NCBI RefSeq assembly: GCF_051860505.1
Contig: NZ_JBHYDX010000010.1
Location: forward strand, 1-64,000
Reading direction: 5' to 3'
DNA: 64,000 nt
Source: Pannonibacter sp051860505
GTDB lineage: Bacteria > Pseudomonadota > Alphaproteobacteria > Rhizobiales > Stappiaceae
Shown here: in pieces, positions 53,761-60,994 of the stretch
Numbering within the stretch: the first letter of the stretch is position 1
Layout of the letters: the number at the start of each line of letters is the position of its first letter
The notes under the pieces: model-generated
Database searches by the model: none
The model's input: the letters and a program-made list of their open reading frames with translations, nothing else
What the model was told of the DNA's origin: nothing
Position numbers and translations under genes: made by a program

Positions 53761-54303
53761 TCAAACGCCGGACAGTTCCTTCTGATGCAGCCAGGCCGCA
53801 TGCTTCGGAGCGCGCTTGGTCTTCGACCATTCCTCCAGCATGTCCCACTTGACGCTGTCGAGCTTCTTCAGCAGCGCATCCTCTTCCGGATCCGGACAGG
53901 CCAACTCGACGCGGTGGCCATTCGGATCAAAGAAGTAGATCGAATGGAAGATGGAGTGGTCGGTGACACCGAGCACCGGGATGCCGTTCTTTTCCAACTG
54001 GTCCTTGAAAGCGACCAGCGTTTCCCGGTCTTTCACCTTGAAGGCGATGTGCTGCACCCAGACCGGCGTGTTGAGGTCCCGGCTCATCTCCGGCTTGGTC
54101 GGCAGTTCGAAGAACGCGAGCACGTTGCCGTTTCCTGCATCCAGGAACACATGCATGTAGGGATCCGGCTCATGGGTGGAGGGAACATGGTCCTCGGCGA
54201 TGGCCAGAACAAAATCCATGTTCAGGTTCTTCACATACCATTCCACGGTTTCCTTGGCGTCCTTGCACCGATAGGCAACGTGATGGATCTGTTCGATTTT
54301 CAT
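53761..54303 (-). CDS. VOC (glyoxalase/dioxygenase fold) protein
   Basis: A 180-residue vicinal-oxygen-chelate protein with two beta-alpha-beta-beta-beta halves: IEQIHHVAYRCKDAKETVEWY at the start and VQHIAFKVKDRETLVAFKDQL later. Candidate metal ligands are His near residue 8, His near 83 and Glu in NGHRVELAC, the usual H-H-E set. It is the third gene of a unit with an FAD hydroxylase and a DUF2783 protein, so it probably acts on an aromatic or ring-opened intermediate. It may be an isomerase or a dioxygenase. ATG 54303 has GGAGGA upstream. Confidence 0.85.
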   Translation of the reverse strand: MKIEQIHHVAYRCKDAKETVEWYVKNLNMDFVLAIAEDHVPSTHEPDPYMHVFLDAGNGNVLAFFELPTKPEMSRDLNTPVWVQHIAFKVKDRETLVAFKDQLEKNGIPVLGVTDHSIFHSIYFFDPNGHRVELACPDPEEDALLKKLDSVKWDMLEEWSKTKRAPKHAAWLHQKELSGV

Positions 54304-54332
54304 GTCAGGTCCTCCTCCAGAGGTGTCCGGCT

Positions 54333-54548
54333 TCATGCCGACTGTTTGCGATCCACGCCGGCACCCGCCGCCGCAGCAAGCGCTTCGGTCAGAACCGCGC
54401 GATCGCCGATGTGGTTGGCAAGGATCAGGATCAGGCGGGCATTGAGGGCATCGCTGTCCGCCTTGGTGAGCCCCTCATGGGCGGCAAGAAGTTCGGCGTA
54501 GAAATCATCCGCGCCGGTGATGTTGGTGGTCGTGGTCAGCTTGGTCAT
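54333..54548 (-). CDS. DUF2783 family small protein
   Basis: A 71-residue protein with the DUF2783 pattern: DDFYAELLAAHEGLTKADSD followed by LNARLILILANHIGD. DUF2783 genes are typically found beside FAD hydroxylases in aromatic catabolic clusters; their biochemical role is not known. ATG 54548 lies 16 bases after the hydroxylase stop and follows AAGGGCAGG. It could be a small accessory or stabilising subunit of the hydroxylase, which is inference. Confidence 0.85.
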   Translation of the reverse strand: MTKLTTTTNITGADDFYAELLAAHEGLTKADSDALNARLILILANHIGDRAVLTEALAAAAGAGVDRKQSA

Positions 54549-54564
54549 GGTCCTGCCCTTCGCT

Positions 54565-56175
54565 TCAGTGGCGCGCCAGCGCGGTTGCCAGCGCCTTGCG
54601 CACAGCCGCTTCATCAAAGGATGTCCAGCGGGCAGCAACATGCTGGTCCGGGCGCATCAGATAGACGGCGCCATCGGCTGAACCGAGGTAACGGGCGGAC
54701 AGGGCACCGCTCGGGTCGGCAGCTGTTTCCAGAGACACGCTCTCGACCAGGATGCCGTCGACATCCAGTTGCGCCGGAACGGGACTGTTGATCCCGACAA
54801 GCTGGAAGCGGTTGCCGAGCTTGTCCATCAGCCACCCGTCTCCGAGCGGGGCATCGGCGGCCGGCGAGCCAGGCCTTGTGCGCGCCGGCAGGCCGGAGGC
54901 ATCCGGACCATTAAGCGGCGAGCCGTCATAGGTGCAGGGCACGGACAGGCGACCGGAGTTGACGAAGGGCCGGGCAAACTCAAATTTCTCGGAGAGATCG
55001 AGAACCGCATCGCGGAAGATGCGGCTGATGTCCGACTTCGGCGTGATGAAGTCGGTCGAGCGCGAGGAGTTCAGAATGTTCTCGTCGGCGCCATAGATAC
55101 GCTCGTCGTCATAGCTGTCGAGCAGCGCGTCTCCCGCCTTGCCGTCGATGACCAGCTTCAGCTTCCAGACCAGGTTGTCGGCATCCTGCAAGCCCGAGTT
55201 TGCTCCGCGTGCGCCGAAGGGCGAGACCTGGTGCGCGCTGTCGCCCGCAAACAGGACGCGGCCATGGCGGAACTTTTCCATCCGGCGGCACTGGAAGGTG
55301 TAGATCGACACCCACTCCAGCTCGAACTCGACGTCCTCGCCGAGCATCGCCTTGAGACGCGGAATGACCCGCTCCGGCTGCTTTTCGGCTTCCTTGTCGA
55401 TGTTCCAGCCGAGTTGGAGATCAATGCGCCAGACATCATCCGGCTGCTTGTGCAAGAGCGCCGACTGGTTGCGGTTGAACGGCGGGTCGAACCAGAACCA
55501 GCGTTCGGTCGGGAAGTCCGCCGTCATCTTGACGTCGGCGATGAGGAAGTTGTCCTCGAACACGCGGCCGACGAAATCGAGGCCCATCATACGGCGCACG
55601 GGCGAATTGGCCCCGTCGCAGGCGATCAGCCAGTCCGCCTCGATCCGGTAGGGACCATCTGCGGTGTCAATGGTGAGGCCGACATGGTCCGCGCGCGGAT
55701 CGACCGACACGACCTTGTTGCCGCCACGGATCTCGATCGCCTTGCCTTCGGCCTGCAGCGCGCGGACACGCTCGACCAGATAGAGCTCGAAATAATACTG
55801 CTGCAGGTTGATGAAAGCCGGGCGCTTATGGCCATCCTCCGGCAAGAGGTTGAAGCCATAGACCTGGCGTTCGTCAAAGAACACCTTGCCGAGGTTCCAC
55901 AGGACGCCCTTGTCGACCATCGGCTGGCCACAGCCTAGGCGGTCGAGGATTTCCAGCGGACGCTTGGCAAAGCAGATGGCGCGGGAGCCGAAACTCACCT
56001 TGTCATTGTCGTCCACCACCAGGACGGGCACGTCCTGCTGGGCCAGATCAATCGCCGCCGCCAGGCCCACAGGACCTGCGCCAATGATCACCACCGTGTG
56101 CCGCACCGGCTGGGCCGCATCCTGGTCGCTGCTGCGCACATATGGATACAGCGGCGTTTCGAAGATTTTCGTCAT
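54565..56175 (-). CDS. FAD-dependent aromatic hydroxylase (MhpA/PheA family)
   Basis: A 536-residue class A flavoprotein monooxygenase. The GxGxxG dinucleotide fold is VVIIGAGPVGLAAAIDLA; the second FAD motif is GRVLFAGDSAHQVSPFGARG and the DG motif is IACDGANSPVRR. These enzymes hydroxylate phenolic acids with NAD(P)H and O2. In a cluster with homogentisate dioxygenase the likely product is homogentisate, from 3- or 4-hydroxyphenylacetate, but the substrate is inferred from context only. A palindromic operator-like site lies 23-44 bases upstream of the start and resembles the one before hmgA. First gene of a three-gene unit. Confidence 0.85.
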   Translation of the reverse strand: MTKIFETPLYPYVRSSDQDAAQPVRHTVVIIGAGPVGLAAAIDLAQQDVPVLVVDDNDKVSFGSRAICFAKRPLEILDRLGCGQPMVDKGVLWNLGKVFFDERQVYGFNLLPEDGHKRPAFINLQQYYFELYLVERVRALQAEGKAIEIRGGNKVVSVDPRADHVGLTIDTADGPYRIEADWLIACDGANSPVRRMMGLDFVGRVFEDNFLIADVKMTADFPTERWFWFDPPFNRNQSALLHKQPDDVWRIDLQLGWNIDKEAEKQPERVIPRLKAMLGEDVEFELEWVSIYTFQCRRMEKFRHGRVLFAGDSAHQVSPFGARGANSGLQDADNLVWKLKLVIDGKAGDALLDSYDDERIYGADENILNSSRSTDFITPKSDISRIFRDAVLDLSEKFEFARPFVNSGRLSVPCTYDGSPLNGPDASGLPARTRPGSPAADAPLGDGWLMDKLGNRFQLVGINSPVPAQLDVDGILVESVSLETAADPSGALSARYLGSADGAVYLMRPDQHVAARWTSFDEAAVRKALATALARH

Positions 56176-56197
56176 CTCTCCTCCTGATGAACGATGA

Positions 56198-56219
56198 ATT
56201 AGTTACATTTGCAACCAAA
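56198..56219. promoter_or_regulatory. Operator-like palindrome upstream of the hydroxylase gene
   Basis: ATTAGTTAC-ATTT-GCAACCAAA. It matches ATTGGTTAC-GTAT-GTAACCAAT upstream of hmgA in 15 of 18 arm positions with the same four-base spacer. A dimeric regulator, perhaps of the MarR family, is likely. Confidence 0.6.
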
Positions 56220-56300
56220 TAGGCGCAAGTACGGATGATCCCGTAGTCGGCTGACTTCAAAGAAAGGGCCGCACGAGACTTACCCGGCGGCCCTGATCGA

Positions 56301-57251
56301 TCAGCCCTGCAGCTTGGCCCACATCTCGCGATCACGCTCGGCGGTCCAGATGCGCGGCGTGTCGATGCCGCGCGCTTCGTCATAGGCGCGGGCAACGTTG
56401 AACGGCAGGCAGTGCTCGTAGATGGCGAAGTCCTTGAACTTCGGGTCGCATTCGGCACGCACCGCGTCCCAGGCTTCCTTCAGGCTGCCACCGCGTGCCA
56501 CGACGCGGGCGACCGGACGATAGGTGCTTTCGACGAAGTCGCGGGTGCTGGCAATCGCAGCCTCAACCATGTCATGGCCGATCAGGGCATCGCCGCGACC
56601 CGGCGCGATGGCGCGCGGATCGAAGGAGCGGATCATGTCGAGCGTGTCGCCCCAGTCATTGAAGTGACCGTCGCCGCAGTAGCAGGCCGAGTGATATTCG
56701 ACGATGTCACCGGTGAACATGACCTCCTCGTCCGGCACCCAGGCGACGATGTCACCGGCCGTATGGGCCCGGCCCAGATGCATCAGGTCGACGCGGCGCT
56801 TGCCAAGATAGACGGTCATGCGCTCGGAGAAGGTCGTGGTCGGATAGGTCAGGCCCGGGATGGACTCATGGCCCTGGAACAGGCGCGGGAAGCGGCCGAA
56901 CTCGCTGTCCCAGTCTTCCTGGCCACGCTCCTCGACCATGCCACGGGCGGCATCGCCCATGATGATGGTGGGCGCATTGTAGGCGGATGCACCGAGGACG
57001 CGCACGGCGTGGTAGTGCGTCAGAACCAGATGCGAGATCGGCTTGTCGGTGACTTCACGGACTTTCTCGATCACCTTGTTGGCGAGCCGCGGCGTGGCCT
57101 GCGCCTCGATGATCATGACGCTGTCATCCCCGATGATGACGCCGGAGTTGGGATCACCTTCGGCCGTAAAGGCCCACAGGTCGCGGCCGATCTCCGTGAA
57201 AGAAATCTTCTTTTCGGCCATGTCGCCGGCGGATGCGAATTGCTTGGACAT
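56301..57251 (-). CDS. MBL-fold metallo-hydrolase-like protein with altered metal motif
   Basis: A 316-residue metallo-beta-lactamase-fold protein. Where the family has HxHxDH this one has HYHAVRVLG, so the aspartate and last histidine of the motif are replaced. Later ligands are still visible: GRAHTAGDIVAW and FTGDIVEYHSACYCGDGH. The replacement seems to be a property of this subfamily rather than decay, because surrounding residues are well kept; that is my inference. It sits between the homogentisate genes and the hydroxylase unit on the same strand, and a hydrolase or isomerase role in the pathway is possible. ATG 57251 follows GGGAGG. Confidence 0.82.
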   Translation of the reverse strand: MSKQFASAGDMAEKKISFTEIGRDLWAFTAEGDPNSGVIIGDDSVMIIEAQATPRLANKVIEKVREVTDKPISHLVLTHYHAVRVLGASAYNAPTIIMGDAARGMVEERGQEDWDSEFGRFPRLFQGHESIPGLTYPTTTFSERMTVYLGKRRVDLMHLGRAHTAGDIVAWVPDEEVMFTGDIVEYHSACYCGDGHFNDWGDTLDMIRSFDPRAIAPGRGDALIGHDMVEAAIASTRDFVESTYRPVARVVARGGSLKEAWDAVRAECDPKFKDFAIYEHCLPFNVARAYDEARGIDTPRIWTAERDREMWAKLQG

Positions 57252-57411
57252 CACGGTCCTCCCTCAGTCCCTGCATGCCCACAGCAAACTGCGGGCCGGA
57301 TAAGTAAGCTGACTGCCGGACCGCAGGGCCAGGCAGCAAGGTAGCGATCGCACCGGCGACCGGCGCGTTCAGGCCCGCCAGCAGAGCGGCGACACTGTCC
57401 TCTTGCGAGCC

Positions 57412-57927
57412 CTACTGGGCCGCGAGAGCGTCCAACTCGGACTTGATCGACAGGGCACTGCCATCCATCATCGTGATGATGTCATCGATGACGGGCTTGC
57501 CGCCCTCGCTGATCACCTTGAAGCGGGTTTCAGTGTAGGCTTGGTATTCCTGGTCGTCGCCAAAGCAGGTCAGGTTCTGGAACTTCGCCTGCACCTCGGT
57601 GGCCCCGCCCTTGGCAGGGCCCGGGGTGATGGTGATGTTGCGCAAGGCACAGCCATCCTGGCCATTGACGATGACGTCATAGCTGAAGGGCGAACCGGAC
57701 TCCTTGGCATATTCCGTGTTCGCCGCCTTGCGGTAGCGCTCGACGAAATCCTTGCTGAAGAGACGGACGAGCCGTTCCTCCGCAAAAACATCCTGGAACT
57801 CGCTGGCTCCCTCCCGCCAGTTGGCTTCCGTTGCGCTCATCACTTCGCGCACCGGAGCCAGGGCATCGGCAGCAAGCGCCGCCGTGGGCAGGAGCAATCC
57901 AAGGGCAATCAAACCAGCCTTAAGCAT
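57412..57927 (-). CDS. Secreted protein of unknown function, overlapping the FAH gene
   Basis: A 171-residue protein with a signal peptide (MLKAGLIALGLLLPTAALAA, cleavage near residue 20). The mature part has the pattern of small periplasmic proteins with a beta-rich fold, with cysteines in DGCALRN and NLTCFG that may pair. I recognise no domain. Its ATG lies inside the 3' end of the fumarylacetoacetate hydrolase gene: the two overlap by eight bases, indicating translational coupling. That places a periplasmic protein in a cytoplasmic aromatic pathway. Confidence 0.75.
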   Translation of the reverse strand: MLKAGLIALGLLLPTAALAADALAPVREVMSATEANWREGASEFQDVFAEERLVRLFSKDFVERYRKAANTEYAKESGSPFSYDVIVNGQDGCALRNITITPGPAKGGATEVQAKFQNLTCFGDDQEYQAYTETRFKVISEGGKPVIDDIITMMDGSALSIKSELDALAAQ

Positions 57928-58930
57928 GTCTCTCGATCCGTTGTTCGATGGCACCGAACACGGAGTGGCCGTCACGATCCAGCATCTCGATGCGCACAGT
58001 GTCACCGAACTGAAGGAAGGGGGTCTTGGGGGCGCCATCACGGATAGTCTCAATCATGCGGATTTCCGCAATGCAAGAATATCCGACGCCGCCCTCGGCG
58101 ACAGGCTTGCCGGCGCCGCCGTCCAGCTTGTTGGAAACCGTGCCCGAACCGATGATCGAGCCGGCTGTCAAAGGCCGCGTCTTGGCGGCGTGTGCCACCA
58201 GCGTCGGGAAATCGAAGGTCATGTCGACACCCGCATTTGCCCGGCCAAATGGCTTGCCATTGACATCGACGCGCAGCGGCAGATGCACCTTGCCACCATC
58301 CCAGGCCTCGCCCAGTTCTTCCGGCGTGACGGCAACCGGCGAGAAGGCCGAGGAGGGCTTGGACTGGAAGAAGCCGAACCCCTTGGCGAGTTCCGCCGGA
58401 ATCAGACCGCGCAGCGACACGTCATTGACCAGCATGACAAGCCGGATGGCGGCGCGGGCCTGATCGACGGTCGCGCCCATCGGCACGTCATCGACGATCA
58501 CGGCAACCTCGCCTTCCATGTCGATGCCATAGGCCTCGTCGGCCATCACGACCGGATCGCGCGGGCTGAGGAAACTGTCCGAGCCGCCCTGGTACATCAG
58601 AGGATCGGTCCAGAAGCTCTCGGGCAGTTCAGCGCCGCGTGCCTTGCGCACCAGTTCCACGTGATTGACATAGGCCGAACCATCCGCCCACTGGAAGGCG
58701 CGCGGCAGCGGCGAATGGGCATTGTGCTCGTGAAACCGCATGGAGGGCACGGCATCGTGCTCCAGGCTTTCGGCCAGAACTGCCAGCTTCGGCGCGACCG
58801 CTGCCCAGTTATCCAGCGCCGCCTGCAGCGTCGGGGCGATATGGGACGCCTCCGTGCAGCGGGTCAGGCTCTTGTTCACAACCACCAGCCTGCCGTCGCG
58901 GCTGCCGTCCTTGAGCGTGGCGAGTTTCAT
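57920..58930 (-). CDS. Fumarylacetoacetate hydrolase family protein
   Basis: A 336-residue FAH-fold enzyme of the bacterial fumarylacetoacetase type. The metal and substrate region reads YGIDMEGEVAVIVDD with the acidic ligands, then LVNDVSLRGLIP and SKPSSAFSPVAVTP. The C-terminal GSIIGSGTVSNK loop is also typical. It cleaves fumarylacetoacetate to fumarate and acetoacetate, the last step of homogentisate breakdown. It follows hmgA on the same strand (133 bases) and overlaps the next gene by eight bases. Confidence 0.9.
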   Translation of the reverse strand: MKLATLKDGSRDGRLVVVNKSLTRCTEASHIAPTLQAALDNWAAVAPKLAVLAESLEHDAVPSMRFHEHNAHSPLPRAFQWADGSAYVNHVELVRKARGAELPESFWTDPLMYQGGSDSFLSPRDPVVMADEAYGIDMEGEVAVIVDDVPMGATVDQARAAIRLVMLVNDVSLRGLIPAELAKGFGFFQSKPSSAFSPVAVTPEELGEAWDGGKVHLPLRVDVNGKPFGRANAGVDMTFDFPTLVAHAAKTRPLTAGSIIGSGTVSNKLDGGAGKPVAEGGVGYSCIAEIRMIETIRDGAPKTPFLQFGDTVRIEMLDRDGHSVFGAIEQRIERHA

Positions 58931-59063
58931 GGATTCTCCCTCGGTCTTGTCTTTGTCAGACGCCGCAAGCGGGCGCCAGCTGGGTCACCGGACACAGGTT
59001 GAAGGCTAGCGCTTCCCGTGTCCGGCCGTCACCGTCAATCTTTACCTAGGCAGGCACTGGCGC

Positions 59064-60380
59064 TCACTTCACGCCGGGGGTGCCGTCAAATTTCTTTTCA
59101 AGACCATCCCAGCAGTCGACATAGTCGTCCTGCAAGGGCGCTTCCTTGGCCGCAAACTGGGTCAGATGCTGCGGGAAACGGGTCTCGAACATGAAGGACA
59201 TGGTCTCATCCAGTTTCTGCGGCTTCAGCTCCATATTGGAGGCATGCTCAAAGGCATCGCGGTCCGGGCCATGCGGCAGCATCATGTTGTGCAGGCTCAT
59301 GCCACCGGGGACAAAGCCCTGCGGCTTGGCATCATACTGGCCGTAGATGTTGCCCATCAGCTCGGACATGATATTCCGGTGGTACCACGGCGGACGGAAG
59401 GTGTTCTCGGCGACCATCCAGCGCTCGCGGAACAGCACGAAATCGATATTGGCCGTACCCGGCACGCCCGACGGCGCCGTCAAAACGGTGAAGATCGACG
59501 GATCGGGATGATCGAACAGGATCGCCCCGACCGGGCAATAGGTCCTGAGGTCATACTTCACCGGCGCGTAATTGCCATGCCAGGCAACCACGTCGAGCGG
59601 CGAATGGCCGATGTCGCAGGTGTGGAACTGGCCGCACCATTTGACGGTGACGGTCGAGGGCGCTTCGCGGTCCTCGTACCAGGCAACAGGCGTCTTGAAG
59701 TCGCGGCGGTTGGCCATGCAGTTGGCGCCGATCGGACCACGCCCCGGTAGCTCGAACTTCTGGCCGTAATTCTCGCAGACGAAACCGCGCGCCGGACCTT
59801 CCAGCACCTCGACCCGGTAGATGAGACCGCGCGGAATGACGGCGATTTCCTTTGGCTCCAGATCGATCACGCCCAGTTCGGTGCAGAAGCGCAGCTTGCC
59901 TTCCTGCGGCACCACCAGCAACTCGCTGTCGGCAGAGAAGAAATAGGCATCCTGCATCGACTTGGTGACGAGATAGACGTGGCTCGCCATGCCCACCTGG
60001 GTGTTTACATCGCCGGCGGTCGTCATGGTGCGCATGCCGGTGATCCAGGTCAGGTCCTCGCCGGTGTGCGGCACCGGATCCCAGCGGTACTGGCCGAGCG
60101 AAACCACATCCGGGTCAACATTGGGCGCTGACTTCCAGTAAGGCATGTCGATCTTGCGGAACCGGCCGGTGTGTTTTACCGAGGGACGGATGCGGTAGCA
60201 CCAGGTGCGTTCATTCTGGTGGCTCGGCGCGGTAAAGGCCGTGCCCGACAGCTGCTCGCCATAAAGGCCATAATTGCACTTCTGCGGGCTGTTCATGCCC
60301 TGCGGCAGCGCGCCCGGCAGGGCCTCAGTCTCGAAATCATTGCCGAAACCCGGCATGTATTGAAGTTCATTCACGCCCAT
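59064..60380 (-). CDS. hmgA: Homogentisate 1,2-dioxygenase
   Basis: A 438-residue Fe(II) dioxygenase, the usual length. Diagnostic segments are MPGFGNDFETEALPGALP at the start, FRPPWYHRNIMSELMGNIYG with Fe-binding His and Glu, and GGMSLHNMMLPHGPD with further active-site histidines. It opens the ring of homogentisate to maleylacetoacetate during tyrosine, phenylalanine or hydroxyphenylacetate use. The promoter region carries a perfect palindrome (60407-60428) 27 bases before the start. No maleylacetoacetate isomerase gene lies in the window. Confidence 0.96.
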   Translation of the reverse strand: MGVNELQYMPGFGNDFETEALPGALPQGMNSPQKCNYGLYGEQLSGTAFTAPSHQNERTWCYRIRPSVKHTGRFRKIDMPYWKSAPNVDPDVVSLGQYRWDPVPHTGEDLTWITGMRTMTTAGDVNTQVGMASHVYLVTKSMQDAYFFSADSELLVVPQEGKLRFCTELGVIDLEPKEIAVIPRGLIYRVEVLEGPARGFVCENYGQKFELPGRGPIGANCMANRRDFKTPVAWYEDREAPSTVTVKWCGQFHTCDIGHSPLDVVAWHGNYAPVKYDLRTYCPVGAILFDHPDPSIFTVLTAPSGVPGTANIDFVLFRERWMVAENTFRPPWYHRNIMSELMGNIYGQYDAKPQGFVPGGMSLHNMMLPHGPDRDAFEHASNMELKPQKLDETMSFMFETRFPQHLTQFAAKEAPLQDDYVDCWDGLEKKFDGTPGVK

Positions 60381-60406
60381 GATCGTGACCCCTCCACGGC
60401 CGATTG

Positions 60407-60428
60407 ATTGGTTACGTATGTAACCAAT
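60407..60428. promoter_or_regulatory. Perfect operator-like palindrome upstream of hmgA
   Basis: ATTGGTTAC-GTAT-GTAACCAAT, 9-bp arms with a four-base spacer, centred 37 bases upstream of the hmgA start. A near copy lies before the FAD hydroxylase gene. The regulator gene is not in the window. Confidence 0.7.
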
Positions 60429-60563
60429 AGCCTTCCTACGCGCAAGTGCTTATGCAGCCGGCGTCTGTGACACGTGCACCACCCCATCGCACATCTGCCC
60501 CCCCTTGCCTGGAAGGCGACTCTCGGATATAGAACAAAGCAAGAACTTCATGAGGCAGAAGCC

Positions 60564-60818
60564 ATGCAGCCGAACGAGATCAGCGTCACCCGTTTCGAGG
60601 TCGAGGACATTGCACGCTATTTGCGCGCGACACTCAACCAGGCCAACCGCATCCGCTCCAATGCGCCCGCCGGAAGCTATCTGGACAGCGTTCTCAGCCG
60701 AACCATCGAGGGGCTGGAACTTGAGCTGGCTCAGCTTCGTTTTCTGCTGGCAGACCCGGAATTTCCGTCCACAGCCAAGTCGGATCAACGGGTTACGCGG
60801 ATGCGACGCGCCAACTGA
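60564..60818 (+). CDS. Small helical protein of unknown function
   Basis: An 84-residue frame beginning MQPNEISVTRFEVEDIARYL. It is dominated by two amphipathic helices (VEDIARYLRATLNQANRIR and RTIEGLELELAQLRFLLAD) that could form a coiled coil or dimer, with a charged C-terminus. No signal or membrane helix. ATG 60564 follows GAGGCAG; a longer frame from 60474 has weaker support. It lies alone between hmgA and a chemoreceptor gene. Confidence 0.6.
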   Translation: MQPNEISVTRFEVEDIARYLRATLNQANRIRSNAPAGSYLDSVLSRTIEGLELELAQLRFLLADPEFPSTAKSDQRVTRMRRAN

Positions 60819-60994
60819 AAGTTACCAGAGCGCTCGATTACACGCATTCCGAAGCGACCAGATCCAGAACTGGCTAAAGTAGCGATGGCTTTTCTCCCGT
60901 TTGCATAGATCAAACCGGAGCTATGGTAAGGTTTACTTTACAAGAACACTCTAACTATGAGGAAAATGCCCCGCTCTCTCCCCGGAGTGAATTC

